Below, piece after piece: positions 34,394 to 44,984 of a stretch of 64,000 bases of DNA. The translations under genes and the position numbers were made by a program. Positions within the stretch are counted from its first letter, which is position 1; each line of letters begins with the position of its first letter. This stretch comes from Mesodorylaimus sp. YZB2_4 (taxonomy: Eukaryota; Nematoda; Enoplea; Dorylaimida; Dorylaimidae). The notes below the pieces were generated by a model, which made no database searches, was not told the DNA's origin, and worked only from the letters and a program-made list of their open reading frames with translations. Location: contig JASANH010001470.1 in the NCBI GenBank assembly GCA_030248295.1, positions 203,395 to 267,394 on the forward strand, written 5' to 3'.

Positions 34394-34649
34394 TGTAAGG
34401 GGGAATGAAGACCAAGTTATGCAAATGAGAGTGACCTCGTTCGATATTAGGCCTGTCTGGTGATATTTGGTGATTGCTGTGTGTGGAACTGGCCCTCCCT
34501 TTGTCTGATGTATGTTGTTTATTTGTTTTGTGCCAGTGCACTTTTGCTGTCTGGGTAGATGCTCGTTCTCTAATCAGTGTCATGCCTGCGTGTACTCGGT
34601 GCGGTCGAGTGGTAAACCTTCTTTATAAGACAAGTGGTCTTATACTGGT
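34394..34649 (+). repeat. 3' LTR, copy 2 (256 bp)
   Basis: Same start (TGTAAGGGGG) and the same end region (TATACTGGT) as the 5' LTR. It is closer to the LTR of copy 1 than to its own partner in several positions (for example CTCGTTCTCTAATCAG without the extra GA), which may reflect conversion or recombination between copies. Confidence 0.88.
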
Positions 34650-34968
34650 GAGTACCAATTGATTAAAAGGCTGGCATACTGTATCTTCTAATGACCAGTA
34701 ACAGATATGATTTAGCCGCTTGTCCAGTGCACCATACCCATAAAGCCGATGTGAGCCAACCGATGTTTCCATTCTATCCAAGCCGTGCTATAAGACAGGG
34801 TTTTAAAGCCCCTCTGCTCTATACTGAATTCACCTTTTAAATTTCATCCTTTCATCACTCAGATTATGCAAGCTTTGAAATTTGTAATCAAAAACCCATC
34901 ATTGCGGGCATATCAAAAAGATAAAAGCAATGGAAAACATCAGAAAAAATTTAACGCATTTTTATCTC

Positions 34969-35842
34969 AAGGCTCGTACATACTCTCGTCGTATCGACGT
35001 AGACGTAGCAAAATAGACTGAGCACACACTCTGTGTAAGTTGATGATGTGCAGGCACGGCATACTGTAGCTACGTCGGGAATCCTACGTCGATCTGCTCC
35101 TACGTCGACAAGTATGAACGACCAAACGGAGTTGGTTTGGTTACGGACGTAGCAACTACGTCGACGTAGCTATTGCACAAAGTTACGATTTTTCTGCAAA
35201 AACTACGCTGCTACGTCTGTTGATCGGATAAATCGAAAATTTGTTCAAAATTCAAAATTTTGTGGTTTCATGGAGAATTTTTATCGTAGATTCTAAATTT
35301 TAAGTCAGAAATGTTGTTAGTTAAGAATTTTTTTTATTTTGTGTTTTTGGAGGGTAATTTTTTAGCTGTGGCACCAACACAACTTTTCGCTTTTTACTGT
35401 TGAAACGCAGTTTTTGTTTGTTTGTAGCGCCCCCTGGCAAATGGTTCGGATAATATCGACACTTACGAGGATTACATTTATGATGACATTGATGATAATG
35501 ATGGTTTTAATACAACTTTGAATGTGACTTCTGAATTTTGAGACCTCATAAGCACGAGCCAGAATAGAACTAATCAGTACCGACTGATCAGTAATTTAGT
35601 ATCGACTGTCCTGAGCATGTTTATCCTACCATGGTAATTTGCCGTCAAAACTACAAAAAATTATTCGCGTTTCGTTAGTATGAACGCGCCGTTTTCTAAC
35701 GAGTGCCAGGCCCTATTACGCACATGGACTGGTTCTGCGTAGCTCGCACCCCGATACGTCGACGTGGGCACTTCTGCAAAAACTACGTCCACGATGATAC
35801 GTCTACGTCGACGTCGATACGACGATAGTATGTACGAGCCTT
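34969..35842. mobile_element. Inverted-repeat element rich in CGACGTAG (MITE-like)
   Basis: The left end reads AAGGCTCGTACATACTCTCG and the right end is its inverse (TAGTATGTACGAGCCTT). Inside the termini the word CTACGTCGACGTAG and relatives recur many times on both flanks, surrounding an AT-rich centre with no ORF. I find no certain target duplication. Confidence 0.72.
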
Positions 35843-37129
35843 AGAAGAACAGTGGTTTCACACTCAAATCTTGTACCTCCTATTCTCCGCACACTAGCTG
35901 TGCACGATCTGCCCTACGCTGGGAACACTATGTAAATCTTGACTGCGCAGCTTGGGCCTTCTTCAAACCCAAGTCAGCGCTCGCCCTCTGCGAAGGAAAA
36001 ACAAATATAAATTCCAGAGCAAAGAGCGCAAAAACTGTAACTGAGAGAAAATGGCTCGATGGAAGAAAACGCACGCCGATTGTGTTATAAGAAAACCCCC
36101 GCAAGAATTCTCATTCTTAGAGGCAAGCATGCAACGAGGTTTTAGATAAAGGCGTGAAACTTGCTAAGAATAGTTCAGTAGAGATCAGGGAACCTGTCTG
36201 AGGCAACAAAAGTTGACACTGACCATTGTCCACTCGGATTTAGGAAATGGTCTCTTGGTCACTCTCTGCCCATCTACACTGTTTGGCGTAAGATAGTCCA
36301 TCACGTGCAAACTACATATAGCGCAGATAAGGCTGGACAATTCTGTCATTCGAGTCAATTCGTGCTTGCTGTCTCCAGAAGAAAGATTGCATTCCAGATA
36401 ATCACCGTTTCCGCTCTGAAAAAGTCCCTTCCGATAAGACAGGGAAGGCCTGAAAGGGGTCAAAAACCGCTTGTCCTCTGACTTCTGCTAGAAATGTAAG
36501 AACTCTGTGACGCACAGATTCTGCAATCGGGCCGCTGTGCACGTGGGCTCGAACCCTACCAAGCTCAGTTCTTTTTGACTTCTAAAATAATTCTAACTTT
36601 GTTCCTCAAGCATGAATTCCTTTTCGTTGCTTATTGATATATTCTGTTATATTTTTCCTCTAATAGTTTTAAAAATCACTGCTCTACTCTTTGCGCTGAG
36701 TTCCTCGTCATGTAGACACGAAGACGTGCAGCCCATATTCGTGCATATAGTTTGAAACCAGAAAAATCTCAACAACAAATTACGGAAAATAAATAAAAAC
36801 AACGTTATTATAAAAGAAACTGGCAATCGTCCCGAGTGAGACAGTTTTCCGACTTTTGGCATTGGTCAGGTGAGCGCTTACAGTAACCCCAGCGCGCACC
36901 CTCTTTGTTTACCGTTTGAATCTTACGCTATTTGTGATAAGTGGCTAAAAACGACCCTGCCTGAGGTAATTTCTGGCACCAGAAATTCCCCGACGCGGAA
37001 GGACGACATAAAGCTTTTTAACAGAGAAATACACTGCACACAGAAAATTCGATCCCAGTGTTATTGCTTTTTGCATTCTTCACAGTCACCCAATGAATGT
37101 TTGAGTTAATATACTTGCGACAGTTCGCT
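35843..37129. other. Intergenic, no gene seen
   Basis: Short ORFs only. A B-box-like GGCTCGAACCCTACC near 36545 lacks any tRNA structure. The left target-duplication copy of the BEL element ends this stretch. Confidence 0.35.
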
Positions 37130-37134
37130 CGCTA
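37130..37134 (+). repeat. Target-site duplication CGCTA (left)
   Basis: CGCTA directly precedes the 5' LTR and recurs directly after the 3' LTR at 43612-43616. Five bp is the usual length for BEL/Pao integration. Confidence 0.9.
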
Positions 37135-37458
37135 TGTCGCGCCTATCGCGAGCAGTGAATCATTCCCACAACATTTCCAACTTCTCCTAACCTTTGACAA
37201 CTCAGTTAACATTTCTCGCCGTCTTAACCTTTGCTACTACATGATCTTTCCAAAGGCGTCACCTTTCCAGCAAAGTGACCTATGTCTCATTCCTTCTCGC
37301 TTTCACTTGCATTTTAGTTTATTCTAATTAGCTTTCTATATAAACAAGGGATTTGATTGACTGAAGGTTGGACTTTTACCATTGGTTCATTGGGCTCATT
37401 GGTGAATTTACCGCTTCCACAATAAAATCATAACCCCCATTCGGTTGTGTCCTTTACA
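37135..37458 (+). repeat. 5' LTR of BEL/Pao element (324 bp)
   Basis: Starts TGTCGCGCCTATCGCGAGCA and ends GTGTCCTTTACA. It contains a TATATAAA box at 37337 and AATAAA near 37421, consistent with promoter and polyadenylation functions. By eye it differs from the 3' LTR at about 14 positions (about 4%). Confidence 0.95.
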
Positions 37459-37472
37459 TGGTAGCAAAGCGT
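37459..37472 (+). promoter_or_regulatory. Primer-binding site
   Basis: TGGTAGCAAAGCG follows the LTR end with no gap. TGG matches the CCA end of a tRNA primer. I cannot name the tRNA with certainty. Confidence 0.7.
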
Positions 37473-37563
37473 GTTGAACATTTTCCCTGACCGCTTTCAT
37501 TGCCACCTCGAACCCCACTTCCCCTATTCTCTCGTTCATCAACCTGCTTAGCCTATCGCCAAA

Positions 37564-38251
37564 TGGCAGGAGTCGTCCGTGCGTTACGAGCTGTTCGTCG
37601 AGACCTTGCGGATCAGGTCAAGAATCGACCAGGAGAGCAACCCGTGTTGACCGCTGCCTTCATTACTGAACTCGACAAATACCATGACCTGCTTCAATTG
37701 ACGAAATCCGCGTTTAAAGAGCATTAAAGGCAGTATCTTGGCCTCGACTGGCAAAAAGAAGCTGACCAAAAAGCGGCTGAAGAACAGATCGAGAGCGACA
37801 GCAAATTGCTCAGAGACGTCGATCGCATACTGGTTGATATTGGAGCGACACTCGAACAAAGGGTCCAGCAAACAGTCTTTTGGCGGACGAAATCCCACTA
37901 GTAGATTGCGAGCAATTTCGTCCCAGTTTCTTGATTGGCGCTGACTACATGTGGGACCTGATCACGCTAGAGAAGGTCACCCTGACCGAAGGGTTGCATT
38001 TAATCAGTTCGCGCCTTGGTTGGCTAGTCAGTGGTCGGTGCCCAGCCGACACGGAAAACATGGATCCGGCTTCGACTGAGGCATCCATCATTGCGGCAGC
38101 TAACATCTTATCATTGAGCGACGACCTCAGCTCTGAACAAAGCGCTTTTAACCTAGCCTGTTTGTGGGACCTAGAAACGCTGGGTATCACAGATCATCCC
38201 AATGACCCAGGTGACGAATTGGCAATTCGAAACTTTAATGCCACAGTTTAA
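37564..38251 (+). pseudogene. BEL/Pao gag N-terminus fused by deletion to Pol N-terminus
   Basis: The start (MAGVVRALRAVRRDLADQV) and a helical segment resemble the N-terminal part of BEL/Pao Gag. A stop at about 37725 and frame changes follow. From about 37880 the frame encodes the segment that normally lies after the protease (SFLIGADYMWDLI, LHLISSRLGWLVSG, LWDLETLGI), ending with a TAA at 38249. The rest of Gag, the zinc knuckles and the catalytic protease are absent, so a large internal deletion is inferred. The frame continues after the TAA into the reverse transcriptase. Confidence 0.75.
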
Positions 38252-39331
38252 TACAAGGACAGTCGTTATTACGTGACCTGGCCATGGAAAAACGAAGAGC
38301 TGCGGTTCAGTCTACCATCGAATCATAAGTTAACATTAGGCCGCCTCAATTCCATGCTCCGCCGATACCAATCGGATCCAGCAATCCTTTACCAGTACGA
38401 CAACTTCATGCAAGATCAAGTAGCCAAAGGCATCATCGAACCAGTCGAAGATCTGAATCATAAACAAACGGGCATCCATTACATTCCGCATCATGCAGTG
38501 ATAACTCCAGAAAAGAGTACGAAATTGCGCATCGTCTACGATGGCTCGGCCAAAACGCAGCGCGACCATCCCAGTCTCAATGACTGCCTTTACCGCGGTC
38601 CAGTCATCCTGGACGACATTGTCGCCATTCTCATTCGATTTCGCCTCCATTCCGTTGCAATAGCGGCGGACATTGAGAAAGCATTTTCGCAGGTCGGTCT
38701 GCAACCCGAGGATCGTGACGTCACTCGCTTTTTGTGGCTTCAACGATTCCAAGCACTGATGGGAACCTGAAAACACTTCGATTCACCCGAATTCCGTTTG
38801 GAGTCATCTCAAGCCCATTTCTTTTTGGCGCCACCATCAACCATCATCTTGAAAAGGACGGTAGCCCTATCGCTTTGCAAATTCTGCAAAATATTTACGT
38901 TGATAACATTATCACTGGCGTCGAAACGGAAGAAACGGCTGTCAGCTTTTTTCATACAACCAAGAATATTTTCCAGAGAGCATCGATGAACGTCCGGCAA
39001 TGGATGTCCAATTCAAAACAGTTTCGTGATCAGATTCCTGACACAGAACGAAGCGACGGTCCTAACCTCAAAATCCTGGGAATTCCTTGGAACTGCGACA
39101 AGGACATGTTGTCCATCGGTTCGCCCAAGAGTGCAGAATTTCGCAGCATCGTCACGAAACGCACCGTCCTCAAACAGTTGGCTGCTATCTACGATCCTTT
39201 AGGGTGGATAGCACCCGCTATCGTCTAAGGAAAAGTCTTCCTGCAACAACTTTGGTCCGAAAGCATTGGATGGGACCAACCGCTTCCAGACACTCAGCAT
39301 GACCAGTGGCCCGCCATAGCCTTATCATTGG
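38252..39331 (+). pseudogene. BEL/Pao reverse transcriptase and start of RNase H region
   Basis: Contains Pao-type motifs in order: LRIVYDGSAK, AADIEKAFSQV (first catalytic Asp), TRFLWLQ, a frameshift at about 38745, FTRIPFGVISSPF, and NIYVDNIITG in place of the usual YVDD. The Asn codon is at 38905-38907. Then come LKILGIPWN and the LKQLAAIYDPLGWIAP segment typical of the Pao connection domain. A TAA at 39226 is followed in frame by GKVFLQQLWSE. The reverse transcriptase of live relatives copies the element RNA into DNA; this copy should be inactive. Confidence 0.88.
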
Positions 39332-41465
39332 TTGAGGCGCCCAATATTCGAATACCTCGGTGCATCGGCTTGGAAAACTCGGCTGATCTTGGGAAACTCG
39401 GCAATCCGTGAGCATTCGGATATCGCATTTCGCTATGTCCCCACAGAGGACAATCCCGCCGAAATCGCCTCCAGAGGAGCAACCCCTGCTTTCTTGTCCG
39501 CCAGCACGCTCTGGTGGCATGGTCCCACCTGGCTCGCATCGGCTAACACTGAAGAGTGGCCAGCACAGGATCCTGCCCTTAAAATGGACCAAGACTCCGC
39601 AAGCAGCGCCATGTCGGAGGTACGACCAATTTGCATCATGTCCTCAGCCGTGGAGCATACAGCACCTGGCATTGGAGCGGTCATCGATCACACTCAATAT
39701 TCATCACTGCGCCGCTTATTGCGTGTGACCGCCTGTTGCCTGCGGTTTCTGAATCAGTTGAAAAGTAAACGTCAGTTCAAGAAGACGACGCCTTCTGCAC
39801 ACGAGTCGGCATCAACCAAAGACCTCTCCGCCATTGACCTGCAGCTGGCACGACAACACTGGACCAGATATGTTCAAGTTAAGCATCATCAAACCGAAAT
39901 CGATGCACTCACTGGGCAGCAATCAAATCAAATGTGCAGAGACTTGGGCCTGTGGATGGACAATAACCAGGTTTTGCGCTGTGGCAGCCATCGACTAGCA
40001 CAGGCGCATTTAACGACCGACACGCTGCACCCAGTCCTGCTTCCGAGGAATGATCACTTCACGAAGCTAATAGTCCTCGACAGTCATTTGCAAGCATTCC
40101 ACGCTGGTGTATCGCAAACATTAGCGCAAGTTCGCACAGCATTCTGGATTATAGCAGGTCGAGCTCTGGTCCGAAAAGTCATTCACTCGTGTATACCATG
40201 TCGAAAATTTGATGGAGGGCCATACAAGCCACCACAAATGCCAGACCTACCAGCAGCTCGGGTCAACCGCTCAGCTCCGTTTGCCTACACTGGGCTGGAC
40301 TACCTTGGTCTCTTATTCGTCAAAATGGGGCCGTCAAAAGAAAAGGTGTGGATTAGCCTTTTCACTTGCATGACGACTCGAGCTCTCCACTTGGAAGTGG
40401 TGAATGATTTATCGGCAGATCATTTCCTTATGGCTCTTCGTCGTTTTATTGCCCGGCGAGGTACGCCTGCGGCCACCAAGTCAGACAATGCAACCAATTT
40501 CAAACTAGCACAACCAGTGCTCAACGACGCACGGAGGCAAGCACTTCAGGATCCAACAGTCCAGTCATATGTATCCAATAAAGGCACCGACTGGAAGTTC
40601 ATTGTGGAAATCGCACCATGGATGGGTGGATTCTATGAAAGACTAGTGCGATTGGTCAAACAAGCGTTCAAAAAAACGTTCAGCAGCATTTGCCTCACTC
40701 TCCCACAGCTACAAACTGTGACAGCTGAAATCGAAGCAGCAATAAACTGCCGTCCTCTCACCTACGTTGGTTCAGATATCGCTTCTGGCCATCCCCTGAC
40801 TCCAAGTCATTTTTTGACCAGGAACACCAATACAGGATCACCGTTTCTCACGACGGACACGTCCGAAGACCCTGACTTTATGCCAGAAAAGCAATCCACG
40901 AAGGAACACCTCTTGTCCTCCTGGAAAAAAGGGCAGCGGCATCTTGATGCAGTCTGGCGTCCGTGGTCAAAGGAATACCTCCTTAGCCTGAGAGAACGAA
41001 CCAAGCGCACGCTCAAAACTCCGCATCACCACTCTCTTATGCCACCGGAAGAAGGTGACATTGTTCACATACGAACGGAGGGACCCCGCGGATCGTGGCT
41101 CCTTGGCCAGGTGGCGCAAGTAATCAATAGCGCTGATGGTGAGGTCCGAGCAGCAGTTGTGCGAAATTCTAAAGGTCACAACCTCACGCGCCCAATTCTC
41201 CATCTTTATCCCTTGGAACTCAATGAACCTCTGTCAACCGCCGGCAACGAGCGAGAACCTCAGGGAGCTCCATCGCTCCTAACTGATCAAGCGTCACTGG
41301 ACCAAACCACACGCCGCCAACCCCGCCAAGCATCTGCCGCCGCCAAACAGCGCATCAAAGATATTCTGGTCTACGAAAACCAACCTGAGCAGGACCCTAA
41401 TGTGGCACAGCAAGATGCGAGCCAAGCTCGCCGTCCAAAATTCAAAACCCTTGGACCCATCTCCA
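39332..41465 (+). pseudogene. BEL/Pao RNase H tail, integrase and DUF5641-like domain
   Basis: The frame opens with the end of the RNase H region (FRYVPTEDNPAEIASRG); its central catalytic part is missing. The integrase is long and open: an HHCC-type finger (H..FH...CIPC), then the core with Asp in GLDYLG, Asp in SDNATNF and Glu in GGFYERLVRLVK. A DUF5641-like C-terminal segment follows (WRPWSKEYLLSLRER, PEEGDIVHI, RPILHLYPLEL). The frame continues without a stop into the env signal segment. Integrase normally joins element DNA to the chromosome. This module alone looks intact, but the RNase H loss upstream disables the polyprotein. Confidence 0.88.
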
Positions 41466-43215
41466 TGCTGGCAACACTCCTGCTCGTGCTGTTTCTGTGG
41501 ACTCCAGGGGCGAACACACTCAGGCCTATGGTCTGTCAATCCACGGAAGCCAAGGTAGCTTTCAACATCCAGCCGAAGTCCGTTTGCCAATTTCGAGAAG
41601 GCGCCCAGATGGACAAAGTCCGCGAAGCCTCAGCCCTCCTGTACCGCCGGAACATCGCCCGTTATCAAAGCCCAGCTCACAAATGCCACAAAGTCAAAAC
41701 GACCATCGAAGCATGGACAAACTTTGCGTAACTAGGCTTTGATAAGCGGTCTAAGGACACCATTATTCCCGTCGACTACCACGAGTGCCAATCAATGATT
41801 GCGCATCATCGCTGCCAGGAAGGCCCGCTGCAGGCGGTTGGTAGCATTTTTCAAACGAACAACCAAATCGAACCGCCTTGGTCCTCGGGCAACGCCTGGG
41901 ACTGCTGTCGATGGCTATCCCGAGAAACCATCAACTGTTACTTGACCAGTGGCAAGGTCTATGCCACGTATGGATCCCAATTCGAATCAAGCCTAGGTAA
42001 CGTGGCCCATTGCCAATATGAGAGCGGATGCTGCACACTCCATGATGGAGCAGCTCTCATTTGGACTGTCCAAGGTATCGCCCAGTGCGAATTCGTCGAA
42101 TGGCAAAACGTTGAGGGCCTGTTATGGAAAACGCATTTCATGAGCAAAGACAAAGAAATCGCGGTCACCTGGGCGGAAAACGCCTCCACCATGCAATTAT
42201 GTGGTGGCGCAAAAGCTATCATCACTGACCAAGGCATCCCAATCATTTACAATCAAAGCAGTAGCCCCATCGAGGTCAACCAAGGTCGCCACCCACGGGA
42301 GGCACGAAAATTTGACCTTCTGGCGGCCCGGCTCGAGGCACTAGAGCTCCGCTTGGAAGCGTTCTTTCAAGAATCGTTTAAGACCGTCTTCAACAGTATC
42401 TGTCGTCGAGTCGAGGAACTTCAGCAAATCGACTTAATTGTAGCATCGTCGGAACCAACCTTAATTGCACGAAGACTATTAAACGATAGCCTTCTGATGG
42501 GACGCCTCTACGGAACAATCTTGGAAGTCTGGCCATGCGTTTATGTGGACAGCTTCGAAATAATTCCCATGCCAGCCACTCGGTGCACAGAATGGATTAC
42601 CCTATCATTCACCTTGCGAGGAACAAACGGTAGTGGCTTCCTGGAGCCCCAAACGCAAATCATCTACGCCAGCTCCGCTCCCATTGACTGCAACCTCGTG
42701 CACGAAATGCATATCCAAGACGATAGGGGACAAATCGTTTTGCTTCATGCCTCAACTGGATCGATAACCACCCGTTTTACAGTGGCTCCATCTTTAAGTA
42801 TCACGACTTCCACGCTATCATTCACCATCCAATAGAGGAGTGGTCGCTCGATGAGATTCGGGGACAGCCCAGTCTCAACGACATCTTCGGATCAATTGAA
42901 CAACACGATGAGATCCTGTGGGCTCTGCAGAACAAAGAAGCGCCTTTGGGAGTCACGAAATTAATCTTAGACCGAATCCATGCCTACTCCCCCTTTGGGT
43001 GGATTGGTCAGCTCGTCAGCAAACTCCAATGGATTTGGATCTACATGTGCTGCATTATCGTGACAGTCAAAACAGTCATTCCCAACACAGCGCTAAAGTG
43101 GCCGCTGACCTCGGCTCAAGGATGGCGTCAAAAGAGAAGACAGCGCGAAGCCGAGTATCCGAAATTGATGGCCCAGTTGAAAGACTGCTGGAGTCGTGAC
43201 AGTGGGAATTGGTGA
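41466..43215 (+). pseudogene. Env-like glycoprotein, herpesvirus gB-like (class III) type, broken
   Basis: An ATG at 41466 starts a hydrophobic signal-like segment (MLATLLLVLFLWTPG). A Cys-rich ectodomain follows with paired Cys (WDCCRWLSRETINCY, GCCTLHDG). The part near 42430-42560 resembles gB: a Thr-Leu-x-Ala-Arg-Arg-Leu segment, then a Gly-x-Leu-Tyr-Gly stretch and a Pro-Cys-Val-Tyr-Val strand. A membrane span with WIWIYMCCIIVTV lies near 43030-43070, with a short basic tail. Breaks are an in-frame TAA at 41729 and a one-base loss near 42795. In intact relatives such a protein would mediate membrane fusion. The gB link is by eye and rests on a few motifs. Confidence 0.68.
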
Positions 43216-43287
43216 CTTCGTTTCATTATTCGTTTATTGCGGTATCGCTCGCTTTCGCTCTATCTATTTATCTTTCTTTCCCCGGAC

Positions 43288-43611
43288 TGTCGCGCCTATC
43301 GCGAGCAGTGAATCATTCCCACAACATTTCCAACTTCTCCTAACCTTTGACAACTCAGTTAATATTTCTCGCCTTCTCAACCTTTGCTACTTCATGATCT
43401 TTCCAAAGGCGTCACCTTTCCAGCAAAGTGACCTATGTCTCATTCCTTCTCGCTTTCACTTGCATTCTAGTTTATTCTAATTAGCTTTCTATATAAACAA
43501 GGGATTTGATTGACTGAGGGTTGGGTTTTTACCATTGGTTCATTGGGCTCGCTGGTTAATTTACCGCTTCCACTATAAAATCGTAACCCCCATTCGGTTG
43601 TGTCCCTTACA
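43288..43611 (+). repeat. 3' LTR of BEL/Pao element (324 bp)
   Basis: Same ends (TGTCGCGCC ... CCCTTACA) and length as the 5' LTR. The AATAAA of the 5' LTR is changed to TATAAA here. No good purine tract precedes it; the upstream bases are pyrimidine-rich. Confidence 0.95.
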
Positions 43612-43616
43612 CGCTA
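43612..43616 (+). repeat. Target-site duplication CGCTA (right)
   Basis: Matches 37130-37134 exactly and directly abuts the terminal ACA of the LTR. Confidence 0.9.
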
Positions 43617-44984
43617 GAAGAACAAGATTCCCAAATCTTGTGCGCTACCTGCACTCCTATGCATCTGTGCTTCGAGGTACTATTTCAGCATCTTGAACTT
43701 AAATCCCACCCCAACCGAGATAAATCTAACGCATGACCATTGTGATTAAGTTGGTATGATGTTCTACTTAAGAACTGAATGGCCCAGGTTCGAGCCCTGG
43801 CGGCTCTAAGTCTCTATCAAAAAATATCTGCGAATAAATACTAGACCTGAAACACGGAATTAATAGAATGCAAAAGTCTTGGTAAGACGGGCTCCTCATG
43901 GCGCATCTGCGACGCTCATTCTTTACTGGCATCTGCGCAAGACACCCCCCCCCCCCCCCCAGTTACGCTTAACCGCATCCCCTCGATCACCTGGGCCATA
44001 AGATATTGCGCATCCTCCCCTGAGCGGGATCAACGATCATTACACTCCTCGAACCCTGACATGCCCGCTACCACTGTGACTGGCCCTTCCTGGCACCTTC
44101 TAGAAACACGTGATATGGCAGGGCCCGGGTAAGCCGAGAGGAGACCATATCGCTAAGCGTGAGGGCGGCCCAGCGGGTCGATAATTAGTAAAAAGAGTTC
44201 TGATCGTTTTCCATACTGTATCAATCGGGTTTTGGAAAACATAACTTAATTTCCAATTATGGGTGCCAACATTATTTTTTAATCTGATATTGCCAACCGA
44301 TGATAGACAACCGATCGGCGTGAAACATCAGAGGAATGATCAGACGGCTGATACCGAAAAAGGTGCACAAGAAAAAGTAGTTCCGTTAAAATTCCTTCCG
44401 AGTCGATAATTCTAACTAAAATTCGAATTCTTTCGTCGTGTCGATTATATTCACTCAAAAATGACTTTGATTCATTATTTCGCCTTTTGCGCGAATAAGC
44501 GACGCGTCAATTAGCGATGATCTTTGTATTTTCAAAATATAATATAGAAACAGGGGACACGAAAGTTTCGGAGCATGGTACTGCACGTTATTCAGTACCA
44601 AACGCACAATTCCCCCAACCAAACGATTTTTTGTCAGTACATGCAGTTTCCATATTATCGAGAAACCATCGCAATTTGCACACAATTTCAATCTCATACA
44701 ATTACTTCAAAGCGAGTGACAAATTATAGAAAAGTAAGGTGCAAATGACTGCACGTTTGGTAAACTCATGTGCCCAAGTGAATAACTGTTCTACAGAATA
44801 AAATTGGTCCAAAGCGTAAAAACTGCAGCAGGGTACAAAATAAAACCCCACTTTTCCGAATTCAAAGGAAGACGTGTCTTCTTCCAATAATCGACACTAA
44901 AGCGTACTAAACAAATATTTTCTGCAGAAACAGACAGGAACCAAAAAATCGATCTGTGTCAGGTTAAAAAATCGCTTGTCCTCA
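43617..44984. other. Intergenic; tRNA-like fragment and C16 tract
   Basis: Near 43741-43808 a B box (GGTTCGAGCCC) with a good T-arm (CCAGG/CCTGG) follows a plausible anticodon-like hairpin, but no acceptor stem pairs and U33 is missing. I treat it as a tRNA-derived relic. C16 lies at 43945-43960. No gene seen. Confidence 0.4.

Larger units (their letters stand above)
29471..34649 (+). mobile_element. LTR retroelement, gag-protease-only family, copy 2
   Basis: A 5.2-kb element bounded by 256-bp LTRs. Inside are a leader, a broken gag, two zinc knuckles, an aspartic protease and a basic region, but no reverse transcriptase, RNase H or integrase, so it could move only with help from another element. 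GAGTA is immediately outside the right LTR and also two bases outside the left LTR; it may be an imperfect target duplication. About 730 bp between the last ORF and the 3' LTR hold no recognisable gene. Confidence 0.8.
37135..43611 (+). mobile_element. BEL/Pao (Tas-like) retroelement with gB-like env
   Basis: A 6,477-bp element with 324-bp LTRs (TGT...ACA ends), a perfect 5-bp target duplication and TGG at the primer-binding site. The order is a gag fragment, the Pol N-terminus, reverse transcriptase, an RNase H remnant, integrase, the DUF5641-like tail and env. Gag C-terminus, nucleocapsid, protease and the middle of RNase H are missing. Several stops, frameshifts and an altered RT active site show it is dead. 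About 14 LTR differences in 324 bp suggest an old insertion. Env similar to herpesvirus gB on a BEL/Pao backbone is the arrangement reported for Tas of Ascaris. Confidence 0.9.

Noticed and set aside
43741-43808. Possible tRNA gene
   Set aside because: The T-arm and B box are good, but no acceptor stem pairs and the anticodon loop lacks U33, so it is a tRNA-derived relic at most.
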